Assembly (NCBI RefSeq): GCF_002844375.1
Contig: NZ_CP024200.1
Span: 726,001-790,000, forward strand
Direction of reading: 5' to 3'
Origin: Thalassospira marina
GTDB taxonomy: Bacteria; Pseudomonadota; Alphaproteobacteria; Rhodospirillales; Thalassospiraceae
Length of the DNA: 64,000 bases
Shown one piece after another: positions 50,443-60,490 of this stretch. Both the position numbers and the translations under genes were made by a program. Within the stretch, counting starts at the first letter, position 1. Each line of letters opens with the position of its first letter. Below the pieces are notes generated by a model. That model searched no databases and was not told the DNA's origin. It saw nothing but the letters and a program-made list of their open reading frames with translations.

Positions 50443-51531
50443 ATGGCTGACGAAAAACTGACAGAAGTAACCCGTGTTCCCCTGTGGGACCCTGAACAGG
50501 ACGATGTGCTGGTGTGCCGGCAGGTCCGCCAGGAAACCCACGATGTGAAGACATTTGTCTTTTCCGGCCGTGAACCCCGCGCCTTTCGGTTCTATCCCGG
50601 CCAGTATATGACCTTTGAGCTTCCCGTCGAGGGCATGGTTACGCGCAGTTACACCATTTCGGCATCGGCCGCGCGGCCCTATCGCATTGAAATTACAGTC
50701 AAACGTGTGCCAGGTGGCCCTGGTTCAAACTGGCTGCACGACAACATGATGCCCGGCAAGGAAGTCAATGTTTCCGGCCCGGGCGGCGAATTTACAACAG
50801 ACGCCACCGCAGAAGAAAAACTTCTGTTTCTGTCCGCGGGCAGCGGCATCACGCCAATGATGTCGATGACACGTACTGCCTGCGACCTGTCAGAACCATC
50901 GGACCTGCATTTTATCCATGCGGCCCGTTCACCCTCTGACATCATTTTCCGCGACGAACTGGCCCTGCTCGCAGCCCAGAACCCGTCGCTGAAACTTGCT
51001 TTTACCTGCGAAACCACCTCGGCCAGCCATAGTTGGAGTGGTTACACAGGACGCCTCAATCTCCAGATGCTTTCCCTGATGTCTCCGGACTTTCTGGATC
51101 GCAAAATATTCTGCTGTGGCCCGGCCCTGTTTATGGAAGGGGTTCGGAACATGCTGCAGCAGGCTGGTTTCAACATGGAGAAATATTACGAGGAAAGTTT
51201 TGATTTCGGTGCCGAAACTGCCGGAACCCTTGAGGAACCCGCATCTGCCGCACCCGAAATCAGCGACCAGATTTTCCGCGTAAGTTTTTCCAAAACAGGC
51301 CATGTCGTGGAATGCGGCCCAGGCATGACTGTTCTTTCCGCAGCACGCGAAGCAGGGCTTTTGCCTTTGTCTTCCTGTCAGCGTGGCATCTGCGGCACCT
51401 GCAAATCGAAGCTGATTTCAGGTGAAGTCGACATGCAACACGGCGGTGGCATTCGGCAACGCGAAATTGACCAGGGCAAAATCCTGATCTGTTGCTCGAC
51501 ACCACTGTCGGATATCGAAGTCGAAATCTGA
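50443..51531 (+). CDS. gbcB: Glycine betaine demethylase reductase subunit
   Basis: 362 residues, a ferredoxin-NAD(P)H reductase fused to a plant-type ferredoxin. FAD-binding RSYTISAS, NAD-binding GSGITPMMSM and a CCGPALF segment precede the C-terminal 2Fe-2S domain, whose cysteines are Cys312, Cys317, Cys320 and about Cys350 (CQRGICGTC, ILICC). It passes electrons to the Rieske subunit encoded 40 bp upstream. Cytoplasmic. Confidence 0.9.
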   Translation: MADEKLTEVTRVPLWDPEQDDVLVCRQVRQETHDVKTFVFSGREPRAFRFYPGQYMTFELPVEGMVTRSYTISASAARPYRIEITVKRVPGGPGSNWLHDNMMPGKEVNVSGPGGEFTTDATAEEKLLFLSAGSGITPMMSMTRTACDLSEPSDLHFIHAARSPSDIIFRDELALLAAQNPSLKLAFTCETTSASHSWSGYTGRLNLQMLSLMSPDFLDRKIFCCGPALFMEGVRNMLQQAGFNMEKYYEESFDFGAETAGTLEEPASAAPEISDQIFRVSFSKTGHVVECGPGMTVLSAAREAGLLPLSSCQRGICGTCKSKLISGEVDMQHGGGIRQREIDQGKILICCSTPLSDIEVEI

Positions 51532-51678
51532 AGGCCTAAACTCCCGCTGCCTGAACCAGCCGACCGGGGACTGTCCGGTGGGAACGGGCAGTTATTGCCA
51601 AAAACCAGAAGAAAGGTTCAGCGACAGGAACTTTCCTACCGGAATCTTTCCGCAGGTCCAACCCAGGAGAATAACTTC

Positions 51679-53331
51679 ATGACTGACTTGCGCCATTCCG
51701 ACCAGAACACGGTGGATACACCACCGGAAACCCCGCCACCGGGACAGATTGATACGGATTACAATATCGGGCAGGACAATATCGAGGGGAAACTCGGCCC
51801 GATCGGGTTTGACATCCATAATCCCGTATTTCTAATTTCCGCGCTGACGGTTATTGCCTTCGTCGCCTACACATTGATTTTTCCCACACAGGCCGAAAGC
51901 ATTTTCGGTTTATTATTCTCTAGTGTTACCAAAGGCTTCGACAGTTTCTTTATCGGGGCTGCTGATATTTTCGTCATTCTGTGCCTTGTTGTCGTATTTA
52001 GCCCCTATGGCAAAATCCGGCTGGGCGGGAAGGACGCAAAACCTGACTTTACCTATACAAGCTGGTTTTCAATGCTGTTTGCGGCAGGCATGGGTATCGG
52101 CCTGATGTTCTACGGGGTGTCAGAACCGCTTAGCCATTTCTCTTCCTCGCTGGGCGGAACATCGGTTGGGCCCGATGGCATCCGTACCGACTGGGCACCG
52201 CTTGGCGCAGCAACAAGCCAGGAAGAAGCCATTCGCCTTGGCATGGCGGCATCGATTTTCCACTGGGGTCTTCACCCCTGGGCGATTTATGCCATTGTCG
52301 GGCTCAGCCTTGCATTATTCAGCTACAACAAGGGCCTGCCGCTGACGATCCGTTCGGCATTTTACCCGGTATTCGGGGAACGTGTCTGGGGCTGGCCGGG
52401 GCATATCATTGATATCCTGGCGGTTTTTGCCACCCTGTTTGGCCTTGCAACCTCGCTTGGTCTTGGCGCGGTTCAGGCAAATTCGGGCTTTAACAAACTG
52501 TTTGGCATGCCAATCAATGAAAACTGGCAGGTCGTTCTGATTATCGGGATTACGTCCATCGCCCTGTTCTCGGTCATTCGTGGCCTTGAAGCTGGCGTGA
52601 AGCTGCTTTCCGAAATCAATATGGTTGTAGCCTTCCTGTTGCTGGTTTTCGTTCTGCTTGCAGGGCCAACCCTGCTTCTGATTGGCGATATCGGCAACTT
52701 CCTTGGGGCTTATCTCCAGTATCTGCCGGCACTTTCAAGCCCGGTCGGGCGCGAAGATGTCAACTTCATGCAGGGCTGGACGTCGTTCTACTGGGCCTGG
52801 TGGATTTCCTGGTCACCGTTTGTTGGCATGTTCATTGCGCGTGTCAGCCGCGGCCGTACCGTTCGTGAATTCATCATCAGCGTTTTGCTGATCCCGTCTC
52901 TGGTCTGCGTTATCTGGATGTCCGTGTTTGGTGGTTCCGCCATCAGCCAGGTCGTTCGCGACGGCTACACTGCCGTTACCGAAGCCGCCCTGCCGCTGCA
53001 GCTTTTCACCATGCTTGATGCCCTGCCGCTGACCTCGATCACGTCTTTCATCGGCATTATTCTGGTCGTCGTGTTCTTCGTAACATCGTCTGACTCAGGT
53101 TCGCTGGTGATCGATACGATCGCCGCAGGCGGCAAGGTCGATGCCCCGGTTCCACAGCGTGTCTTCTGGTGCATCTTTGAAGGCATCGTCGCAATCGTGC
53201 TTCTGCTTTCGGCAGGCGGTTTGAAATCACTGCAATCCATGGTGATCTCGACCGGGTTACCCTTCACGATTGTTCTGCTGGTCATGTGCGTTGCCATCTG
53301 GCGCGGACTTGCCAGTGAACCACGCGACTAA
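51679..53331 (+). CDS. BCCT-family betaine/choline/carnitine transporter
   Basis: 550 residues from MTDLRHSDQNTVDTPPE with a soluble N-terminal tail, then 12 membrane segments. BCCT landmarks are AAGMGIGLMFYGVSEPLSHF (glycine-rich TM), HWGLHPWAIYAI, and the WTSFYWAWWISWSPFVGMF box (aromatic betaine-binding residues), then IARVSRGRTVREF. It takes up betaine or choline with Na+ or H+. GGAG precedes the ATG at 51679; the 28-codon extension upstream lacks one. It lies 147 bp after gbcB on the same strand and ends in a terminator. Confidence 0.92.
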   Translation: MTDLRHSDQNTVDTPPETPPPGQIDTDYNIGQDNIEGKLGPIGFDIHNPVFLISALTVIAFVAYTLIFPTQAESIFGLLFSSVTKGFDSFFIGAADIFVILCLVVVFSPYGKIRLGGKDAKPDFTYTSWFSMLFAAGMGIGLMFYGVSEPLSHFSSSLGGTSVGPDGIRTDWAPLGAATSQEEAIRLGMAASIFHWGLHPWAIYAIVGLSLALFSYNKGLPLTIRSAFYPVFGERVWGWPGHIIDILAVFATLFGLATSLGLGAVQANSGFNKLFGMPINENWQVVLIIGITSIALFSVIRGLEAGVKLLSEINMVVAFLLLVFVLLAGPTLLLIGDIGNFLGAYLQYLPALSSPVGREDVNFMQGWTSFYWAWWISWSPFVGMFIARVSRGRTVREFIISVLLIPSLVCVIWMSVFGGSAISQVVRDGYTAVTEAALPLQLFTMLDALPLTSITSFIGIILVVVFFVTSSDSGSLVIDTIAAGGKVDAPVPQRVFWCIFEGIVAIVLLLSAGGLKSLQSMVISTGLPFTIVLLVMCVAIWRGLASEPRD

Positions 53332-53358
53332 TTCCCTTTAAAATCAACATACTGCATG

Positions 53359-53388
53359 CCGCCAAACGTGTGAACGTTTGGCGGTTTT
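53359..53388 (+). terminator. Rho-independent terminator of the gbcAB-BCCT unit
   Basis: Arms CCGCCAAACG (53359-53368) and CGTTTGGCGG (53375-53384), 6-nt loop, followed by TTTTGTTT. Confidence 0.9.
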
Positions 53389-53522
53389 GTTTAATAACTA
53401 CTATTAGTCAATTTTCATAAACCCGCGCAAAGCAGCATAATGCGCGCGGCAACTTTGCCGCGGAAACAGGATGTCCTGATCGGTAAAAAGGATGCTCCCG
53501 GCACCGGAATTGCCGGTTCGGC

Positions 53523-54590
53523 CTACGCCAGTGCGGCCTCTTCCTCGACCGATCCGGGGCGACGCAGCGCCTGCGGGGTCGCCCCATAGCGGCGGCGGAA
53601 CATACGGCTAAGATGCGATGAATCACAAAAGCCGCAATCAACGGCCACCTGTGCGACCGATTTCTGGCTGCGTTCGATTAAATGGCGCGCCAGATCCAGG
53701 CGGATATTCAAAAACGCCACCTGTGGTGATGTATCCAGGCTAAGCCTGAAATGCCTTTCAATCTGGCGCTTGCTGTTACCCATGCGCCGGGCAATTTCCT
53801 GCACCGATATTGGCGTATCAATGTTCTGCTGCATGATCAAAAGCGCCCGCTGCACAATCGGATCGCGGGTTTTCAAATCCAGCGGAATGCCCGGCTGCGG
53901 TTTTTCCGCCTGCAAGGCATCGTCAATGATCATGATATGCAGGCTTTTATTGGCCTGCGCGCGCCCGACATGTTTATCAACCAGATAGGCCGCCAGATGC
54001 GCCGAACTGGCCCCGCCCGAACAGGTCAGGCGGTCACGGTCGACAACAAAAATCTGGTCGGCCACCGGGTCCAGGCCTTCAAACTGTTCCATAAAATCAG
54101 AATGGTGAAACCAGCTTACACAACAGCGATAACCATCAAGCAACCCTGCCTGGTGCAGCAAAAACGCACCCGTGCAAACCCCTACCAGCGGAATGCCTGC
54201 TGCCACCGCCTCATGCAAAAAGCGATGATAGGCCGGGCTAAGGTTTGGGGTTTCATCCATCAGGCCGCCAACCACGACGATATAGTTAAACCGCCGGGGG
54301 TCGCCCAACCGTTCCTTGGGCTGCACGGTGATGCCGCTACTGGATGCCACCGGGTCCATGGTATCGGAAAGGACAGTCCATTTGCATAGAATCGGGCGGC
54401 TGCGGTCCCCTTCGTCGGCGGCAAGGCGCAATACATCGACGAAATTGGCAAAGGCACAAAGGGTAAACCGGTTGGCCAGAATGAACCCGACAGACAGACG
54501 CGGGGCTTCGGCCTTGGGTTTTGCCGGTCGCATCACGGAAGGCCGGTTTGGCAATGAATTGCTGGCCTGAAAGTCATTATTCGCGCCCAT
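53523..54590 (-). CDS. gbdR: GlxA-family regulator of betaine catabolism, GbdR-like
   Basis: 355 residues. An N-terminal disordered tail (about 30 residues) leads into a DJ-1/PfpI-like domain (SVGFILANRFTLCAFANFVDVLRLA, cut; VCTGAFLLHQAGLLDG with the elbow Cys) and a C-terminal AraC domain (ISVQEIARRMGNSKRQIERHF and CGFCDSSHLSRMFRRRYGATP). GbdR in pseudomonads activates betaine, dimethylglycine and sarcosine genes; its place between gbcAB-BCCT and etfBA supports the same role. The symbol rests on context and architecture. Confidence 0.8.
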   Translation of the reverse strand: MGANNDFQASNSLPNRPSVMRPAKPKAEAPRLSVGFILANRFTLCAFANFVDVLRLAADEGDRSRPILCKWTVLSDTMDPVASSSGITVQPKERLGDPRRFNYIVVVGGLMDETPNLSPAYHRFLHEAVAAGIPLVGVCTGAFLLHQAGLLDGYRCCVSWFHHSDFMEQFEGLDPVADQIFVVDRDRLTCSGGASSAHLAAYLVDKHVGRAQANKSLHIMIIDDALQAEKPQPGIPLDLKTRDPIVQRALLIMQQNIDTPISVQEIARRMGNSKRQIERHFRLSLDTSPQVAFLNIRLDLARHLIERSQKSVAQVAVDCGFCDSSHLSRMFRRRYGATPQALRRPGSVEEEAALA

Positions 54591-54976
54591 ATGACCCCCG
54601 ATTTTTAAAAGGTTTCTATAATTGTCGTAGCGATAATCTCACTTTGACGCAAACATTCTATTTTTCGGCGCAAAAAGTCGCCAGATTATTTCGCAGAATA
54701 CGGAAACCCAGCCCGTCACGCCAAGGGTAACTGTCGCGGATACGAAAATACTTCCTGCCCGCTCCGTCAATTGGTTTTGGCAGAAGATTCGCGTCACATG
54801 CGGCAAATCCTCCCTACGGCATGAACCAACCCGTGCTGGTAAACAGACATGACTGCCCCCGGGGCTTGCATTGGCAAAACGCCCCTGTTGCACAACAAAA
54901 ATAACGGCCCTGCCAAAAAGGCACGGCCTGCCCGGTTTCTTTCACGTTTCCCGGGCCTGCGTCAGAGAGGTAAATT
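54591..54976. other. 386-bp divergent gap between gbdR and etfB
   Basis: No supported ORF. It should hold the promoters of both divergent genes. A stem-loop in the etfB leader, GGCC/GGCC and TGCC/GGCA around AAAAA (54906-54928), is the only structure I can point to. Confidence 0.45.
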
Positions 54977-55726
54977 ATGAAGGTACTTGTACCTGTTAAG
55001 CGGGTGGTCGATTACAACGTGAAAATTCGCGTCAAAGCGGATGGTACGGGCGTTGATCTTGCCAATGTCAAAATGTCGATGAACCCCTTTGACGAAATCG
55101 CCGTCGAAGAAGCCGTTCGCTTAAAAGAAGCCGGCACCGCAAGCGAGATTGTTGTTGTTTCCATCGGCCCGGCCCAGGCACAGGATACGCTGCGCACCGC
55201 CCTTGCCATGGGGGCGGACCGCGCCATTCTGATCACGGTTGAAGAAACCGTTGAATCGCTTTCTGTCGCAAAGCTGCTCAAGGCCGTGGTCGAGGAAGAA
55301 AAACCCGAAATCGTCATTCTCGGCAAACAGGCCATTGACGATGACGCCAACCAGACCGGGCAAATGCTGTCGGCCCTGCTGGGCTGGTCACAGGCAACCT
55401 TTGCATCGAAACTTGAAATCGGATCCGGCGAGGCAAAGGTCACCCGCGAGGTCGATGGCGGCCTGCAGGCGATCAATGTCAAACTGCCTGCCATTGTCAC
55501 GGCGGATTTGCGCCTGAACGAACCGCGCTATGCCTCCCTTCCCAATATCATGAAGGCAAAGAAAAAGCCGCTTGATAAAAAATCACCCGAAGATTTCGGC
55601 GTTTCCGTTTCCGCACGCCTTAAAGTGATCCGGGTTGAGGAACCTTCGACCCGCCAGGCCGGTGTCAAGGTCGCCAATGCCGCCGAGCTGATCGGCAAAC
55701 TGAAAACCGAAGCCGGCGTCATCTAA
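54977..55726 (+). CDS. etfB: Electron transfer flavoprotein beta subunit
   Basis: 249 residues, opening MKVLVPVKRVVDYNVKIRVK, with the AMP-binding region GKQAIDDDANQTGQM and the recognition-loop area near NIMKAKKKPLDKK. It pairs with EtfA to carry electrons from primary dehydrogenases to ETF-quinone oxidoreductase (not in this window). GAGAGG precedes the ATG. It lies 25 bp before etfA and upstream of the dimethylglycine/sarcosine dehydrogenase, its likely donor. Confidence 0.95.
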   Translation: MKVLVPVKRVVDYNVKIRVKADGTGVDLANVKMSMNPFDEIAVEEAVRLKEAGTASEIVVVSIGPAQAQDTLRTALAMGADRAILITVEETVESLSVAKLLKAVVEEEKPEIVILGKQAIDDDANQTGQMLSALLGWSQATFASKLEIGSGEAKVTREVDGGLQAINVKLPAIVTADLRLNEPRYASLPNIMKAKKKPLDKKSPEDFGVSVSARLKVIRVEEPSTRQAGVKVANAAELIGKLKTEAGVI

Positions 55727-55750
55727 GCGGCATAAGCGGAGAAATAAAAA

Positions 55751-56686
55751 ATGGCTATTCTTGTTTTTGCCGAGCATGACAATGCAACCCTTTCCGAACA
55801 GACCGCCAAGGCCCTTTCGGCGGCATTTCTGATCGGGACCGATGTGGATGTTTTAATTGCGGGTCACAATGCAACACCGGCAGCCCAGGCCGCCGCAGCC
55901 CTTGCCAATGTGCGCAAGGTCTTGCTGACCGATGATGCCAGCCTTGCCAACCAGCTTGCCGAACCGACTGCATCACTGATCCTGTCATTGGCGGATGGCT
56001 ATGACACCATCATCGCCCCGGCCACCACAAATGGTAAAAACATTTTGCCGCGTGTTGCCGCCCTGCTTGATGTGATGCAGGTATCCGACGTGACAGCCGT
56101 GGTTTCACCCGACACTTTCAAACATCCGATTTATGCGGGCAACGCCATTGAAATTGTCCAGGCAACGGATGCCAAAAAAGTTTTGACCATCCGTACCGCC
56201 AGCTTTGCCGCCACCGGTACGGGCGATGCCACGGCACCAATTGAAAATATTGCGGCAAACGGCGAAAATGCCGGGCTTTCCAGCTTTGTTGAAAATATTC
56301 TTTCCGAAAGCGACCGGCCGGAACTGAACTCTGCCAAGATCATTGTTTCGGGTGGCCGGGCATTGGGGTCGTCAGAAAAATTCCAGGCGGTCATGACCCC
56401 GGTTGCCGATAAGCTGGGTGCCGCCATTGGCGCATCGCGCGCTGCGGTCGATGCCGGATATGCGCCGAATGATCTGCAGGTCGGCCAGACCGGCAAGGTT
56501 GTTGCCCCGGATCTTTATATCGCCTGCGGTATTTCCGGTGCCATCCAGCACCTTGCAGGGATGAAGGATTCAAAAGTCATCGTTGCGATCAACACCGATG
56601 AAGACGCGCCGATCTTTCAGGTTGCCGATTACGGCATTGTTGGTGACCTGTTTGAAGTCCTTCCCGAACTGGAGCGTCAGCTCTGA
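55751..56686 (+). CDS. etfA: Electron transfer flavoprotein alpha subunit
   Basis: 311 residues. The C-terminal FAD-binding half is canonical: GGRALGSSEKF, GASRAAVDAGY, QVGQTGKVVAPDLYIACGISGAIQH (cut) and INTDEDAPIFQVADYGIVGDL (cut). It holds the FAD of ETF and docks to partner dehydrogenases. GGAG precedes the ATG. Same transcript as etfB. Confidence 0.95.
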   Translation: MAILVFAEHDNATLSEQTAKALSAAFLIGTDVDVLIAGHNATPAAQAAAALANVRKVLLTDDASLANQLAEPTASLILSLADGYDTIIAPATTNGKNILPRVAALLDVMQVSDVTAVVSPDTFKHPIYAGNAIEIVQATDAKKVLTIRTASFAATGTGDATAPIENIAANGENAGLSSFVENILSESDRPELNSAKIIVSGGRALGSSEKFQAVMTPVADKLGAAIGASRAAVDAGYAPNDLQVGQTGKVVAPDLYIACGISGAIQHLAGMKDSKVIVAINTDEDAPIFQVADYGIVGDLFEVLPELERQL

Positions 56687-56721
56687 GAACGCAGTCAGAC
56701 ATTTGAAACGGAGCAACTCCA

Positions 56722-57579
56722 GTGAGCGACACTTCATACATTCTGCGCATCGCCTGTGACGACCGCCCCGGCATTGTTGCGGCGGTAACCTCGGCCCTGG
56801 CATCGCGCAACGCCAATATCATTGAATCCAACCAGTTCCTTGACCGCCAGACGAACCAGTTCTTTCTGCGCATCGCGGTCAGTACCCCTGCCGATCTTGA
56901 TAAATCGCAGGTCGAACTGATGTTAAGCCCGGCGGTTGACCGCTTTAACATGAAGCTGAAGGTCCAGGACCTGTCGCGCCGGCCGAAAATTATCATCATG
57001 GTATCGAAATTCGACCATGCGATGCTGCATCTTCTTTATCAAATCAAGGTGGGCTGGCTGGAAGCCGACGTGGCAGCGATTGTTTCGAACCACGAAGCGG
57101 CCCGTAAAATCGCCGAGCAGGAAGGCATTCCCTTCCATTACATGCCGGTCAACAAGGAAAACAAGATCGAACAGGAAGCCGCCCTTGCCGATCTGGTCAA
57201 GGAAACCAATGCCGAACTGGTGATCCTCGCCCGCTATATGCAGGTTCTGACCAACGAATTTTCCAACAAATTCTTTGGCATGATCATCAATATCCACCAT
57301 TCGTTCCTGCCATCCTTCAAAGGGGCAAAGCCCTATCACCAGGCGCATGAACGCGGTGTGAAACTGATTGGCGCAACCGCCCATTACGTGACCCCGGACC
57401 TGGATGAAGGGCCGATCATTGAACAGGAAACCGAACGCGTCAGCCACGCCATGTCGGCCGAGGATTTTGTGGCAACCGGCCGGGATATCGAGGCGCGTGT
57501 CCTTGCCCGGGGGGTCAAATATCACCTCGAAGGGCGCGTCATGCTCAACAATACACGAACGGTGGTTTTCACCTCGTGA
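56722..57579 (+). CDS. purU: Formyltetrahydrofolate deformylase
   Basis: 285 residues. An N-terminal ACT domain (about 5-85, ILRIACDDRPGIVAAVTSAL) precedes a formyltransferase-fold domain whose catalytic Asn-His-Asp set is in INIHHSFLPSF and VTPDLDEGPIIEQ. It hydrolyses 10-formyl-THF to formate and THF, recycling folate loaded by demethylation. The start is GTG at 56722 with GGAG nine bases before it. Its place between etfA and the methyl-group dehydrogenase ties it to one-carbon overflow from betaine, not to purine synthesis. Confidence 0.93.
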   Translation: MSDTSYILRIACDDRPGIVAAVTSALASRNANIIESNQFLDRQTNQFFLRIAVSTPADLDKSQVELMLSPAVDRFNMKLKVQDLSRRPKIIIMVSKFDHAMLHLLYQIKVGWLEADVAAIVSNHEAARKIAEQEGIPFHYMPVNKENKIEQEAALADLVKETNAELVILARYMQVLTNEFSNKFFGMIINIHHSFLPSFKGAKPYHQAHERGVKLIGATAHYVTPDLDEGPIIEQETERVSHAMSAEDFVATGRDIEARVLARGVKYHLEGRVMLNNTRTVVFTS

Positions 57580-57591
57580 TCTTCCCGAAAA

Positions 57592-57613
57592 GGGGGCCGG
57601 TCAGCCGGTCCCC
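57592..57613 (+). other. Stem-loop after purU
   Basis: GGGGGCCGG and CCGGTCCCC form a nine-pair stem around TCAG, with no T-tract. It may be a processing or partial-termination point before the next gene, 154 bp further on. Confidence 0.45.
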
Positions 57614-57766
57614 ATTGGTCGTTTCAGGGTGGTTTGTCTTTTCCCTGCTACCTGCAAAACGCACCAGAAGATCAAAACAAAACATTCGTCGGCACGGGGC
57701 ATTGCATCAGGGGCCCCGGATATATCGAAAAACAGATAATCATCTCGAAAAGAAGGACTGAGATAA

Positions 57767-60328
57767 ATGGCCGCATTTCCCAACAGGGCAAAAGTCGTAA
57801 TCGTTGGCCTCGGCGGCATCGTTGGTGCCTCGGTGGTGCATCACCTTATCGAAAATGGCTGGGATGATATTGTCGGCATCGACAAATCCGGCATCCCGAC
57901 CGACATTGGCTCGACGGCGCATGCATCGGATTTCTGCTTTGCGACCAGCCATGACCTTCTTTCGTGCTGGACGACCATGTATTCCATCGATTTTTACGAA
58001 AAGATGGGGCATTACGCGCGCATTGGCGGCCTGGAAGTGGCCCGTGTTGGCGATGATGAACGCATGGCCGAACTCAAACGCCGTGTGGATTCCGGCAAGG
58101 CATTTGGCACCAATGTCAAAATCATCAGCGCTGCCGAAGCCAAGGAAAAATTCCCGCTGCTCGAAGAAGACCAGATCCAGGGTGCGATGTGGGACCCCGA
58201 TGCCGGCCTTGTCACCCCACGTTCGCAAACCGTGGCAGGCAAGCTTGTGGATCAGGCGATTGCAACAGGAAAACTTCAGGCGTTTGGTAATACATCAGCG
58301 CTGGAACTGCTTAGCGAGAATGGCCGCATCACCGGTGTTCGCACCGAACGCGGCACCATCATGGCCGATTATGTGGTAGTTTGTGCCGGCCTTTGGGGCC
58401 GTCTGATTGCCGAACTGGCGGGCGAAGACCTGCCGGTTATGCCCGTTGACCACCCGCTGACCTTTTTCGGACCGTATAACGCATTTGAAGGTACGGGTGT
58501 TGAAATCGGCATGCCGCTTTTGCGTGACCAGGGCAATTCGGCCTATATGCGCGATACCGGCGACCCCAAAAGCACCGAAGGCGGCCAGATCGAATGGGGT
58601 TACTATTACGAAGAAAACCCGCGTCTGGTGCATCCGCGCGAAATTCTTGAAAAACATCAGGCACGTCTTTCCCCGTCCCAGCGCGATCTGGAACTTGAAG
58701 ACGTAATCGAACCGCTTGAACGCGCCATGGAACTGACCCCGATCCTGACCGAACTGGGCTTTAACGAAAGCCATTCGTTTAATGGCCTGTTGCAGACATC
58801 GATTGATGGCGGCCCTTCCATGGGCGAAAGCCGCAAGCTGCGCGGTCTTTGGTATTCGGTCGGCATCTGGATCAAGGACGGGCCGGGTATGGGCAAGTTG
58901 CTGGCGGACTGGATGACCCATGACCGCACCCATATTGACCATCACGCCATTGATTACAGCCGCTTCAACGATTTCCAGTTGGGCGAGCAATATATTTATG
59001 ACCGCTGCTGGGAAACCGCGAAAAAGATCTACAACCCGCCGGTTCACCCGCGCGAACCGTTTGCCAATGCGCGTGGTATTCGCCGTTCACCGTTTTACGA
59101 ACGCGAAGTCGAACTGGGTGGTTATTTCATGGAACTGGGCGGCTGGGAACGCGCGCATGGCTATGCCGCCAACGAACATCTGCTGGAAAAATACGCCGAT
59201 CAGGTGCCTGTCCGCGAAAGCGAATGGGACAACCGCCATTTCTGGCGGGTTTCCAATGCCGAACAACTTGAAATGAGTGCAGATTGCGGCATCATCAACC
59301 TGTCGCATTTCCACATGACCGACATCGAAGGCCCCGATCACATGGACCTGATGGAATGGCTGTGTGTTGCCAAGGTTGGCGGGGACAACAATATCGGCAA
59401 GGGTATTTATACCCATATGCTCGATGACGAAGGCAATGTCCGTGCCGACTTTACCGTATTCCGCATGGAAGACCGCTGCCGTCTGGTCAATGGGGCCGAT
59501 GCCGGCCCGCGTGACTTCACCTATCTGCGCCGCATTGCCGAGGATATGGGTTTTGACGTGACCATCACCGATGTCACCGAAAAATTCACAACCGTTGGCA
59601 TCTGGGGCCCGAATGCGCGCGAAAACCTGCAAAAAGTTGTCGAAGACCCCGATGCGCTCAGCCTTGAAAACTTCCCCTTCGCCGCCATTCGCCAAATCAA
59701 AATTGCCGGTAAAACCGTTACCGCGTTCCGCATTTCCTATGTTGGTGAACAGGGTTGGGAACTGCATATGCGCTACGAAGACGGCCTGGATGTTTGGGAT
59801 GCGCTGCGTTCAACCGGTGTGATTGCCGTGGGTGTTGAAACCTATGCCAATTCACGCCGTCTGGAAAAATCACTGCGTTTGCAAAACGCCGATCTGATCA
59901 CGCAATATAACCTTTATGAAGCCAACCTGGCCCGGCCCAAGGTCAAGGAAGCCGATTTCCGCGGCAAGGCCAAACATAGCGAATATCGTGAACGCGAACA
60001 TCAACCGGCCATGCTTTGCACCCTTGTTGTAACGGACAATATCGACAGCCAGGGCGTTGCACGTTACCCGCTGGGATCACTTCCGGTCATGGACCCGGAA
60101 ACCGGTGAAACCCTGATCGACGAATTGGGTCGCCGGTCCTACACCACCTCCATTGCCTATGGACCCAGCATTGGCAAAAACATTGCGCTGGCCTACCTGC
60201 CGCAGGCCTATTGCCAGGAAGGGCGCAAGCTCAACATTTCGTATTTCGACGAAATCTATCCGGTTGAAGTGGTCGGCATCGGCTACAAACCGCTTTATGA
60301 CCCGGAAAACCTGAAACCGCGCAGCTAA
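57767..60328 (+). CDS. Dimethylglycine/sarcosine dehydrogenase-like flavoprotein with folate-binding GcvT domains
   Basis: 853 residues. N-terminal FAD oxidoreductase (about 1-370): VIVGLGGIVG is the dinucleotide site and His52 in GSTAHAS corresponds to the histidine that carries covalent FAD in DMGDH/SARDH. A linker domain (about 375-430) follows, then an aminomethyltransferase fold (about 440-850: YEREVELGGYFMELGGWERAHGY, cut; IWGPNAREN; SYVGEQGWELHM). It oxidises an N-methyl glycine and hands the carbon to THF, electrons going to ETF. etfBA upstream supports a dehydrogenase. AAGGA precedes the ATG. Confidence 0.88.
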   Translation: MAAFPNRAKVVIVGLGGIVGASVVHHLIENGWDDIVGIDKSGIPTDIGSTAHASDFCFATSHDLLSCWTTMYSIDFYEKMGHYARIGGLEVARVGDDERMAELKRRVDSGKAFGTNVKIISAAEAKEKFPLLEEDQIQGAMWDPDAGLVTPRSQTVAGKLVDQAIATGKLQAFGNTSALELLSENGRITGVRTERGTIMADYVVVCAGLWGRLIAELAGEDLPVMPVDHPLTFFGPYNAFEGTGVEIGMPLLRDQGNSAYMRDTGDPKSTEGGQIEWGYYYEENPRLVHPREILEKHQARLSPSQRDLELEDVIEPLERAMELTPILTELGFNESHSFNGLLQTSIDGGPSMGESRKLRGLWYSVGIWIKDGPGMGKLLADWMTHDRTHIDHHAIDYSRFNDFQLGEQYIYDRCWETAKKIYNPPVHPREPFANARGIRRSPFYEREVELGGYFMELGGWERAHGYAANEHLLEKYADQVPVRESEWDNRHFWRVSNAEQLEMSADCGIINLSHFHMTDIEGPDHMDLMEWLCVAKVGGDNNIGKGIYTHMLDDEGNVRADFTVFRMEDRCRLVNGADAGPRDFTYLRRIAEDMGFDVTITDVTEKFTTVGIWGPNARENLQKVVEDPDALSLENFPFAAIRQIKIAGKTVTAFRISYVGEQGWELHMRYEDGLDVWDALRSTGVIAVGVETYANSRRLEKSLRLQNADLITQYNLYEANLARPKVKEADFRGKAKHSEYREREHQPAMLCTLVVTDNIDSQGVARYPLGSLPVMDPETGETLIDELGRRSYTTSIAYGPSIGKNIALAYLPQAYCQEGRKLNISYFDEIYPVEVVGIGYKPLYDPENLKPRS

Positions 60329-60356
60329 CGCCTTTCAGAAATACCTTTAAATTAAA

Positions 60357-60388
60357 ACGGGGCGGCCCATCAACCGCCCCGTTTTTTT
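60357..60388 (+). terminator. Rho-independent terminator of the etfBA-purU-dehydrogenase operon
   Basis: Arms ACGGGGCGG (60357-60365) and CCGCCCCGT (60374-60382), followed by a six-base T run. Confidence 0.92.
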
Positions 60389-60410
60389 GTGCGTAAGGCG
60401 TATTTCAGCC

Positions 60411-60449
60411 AAACAAAAACCCCGCGCGGCATAGGGGCCGTGCGGGGTT
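60411..60449 (-). terminator. Rho-independent terminator of the sox-glyA operon
   Basis: Arms AACCCCGCGCGGC (60418-60430) and GCCGTGCGGGGTT (60437-60449), one G-U pair; on the minus strand TTTGTTT follows. It lies back-to-back with the plus-strand terminator 30 bp away. Confidence 0.88.
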
Positions 60450-60490
60450 TTGAACAAGCTGGCCTCGTCACTTGGCCAACGCCTTAAACC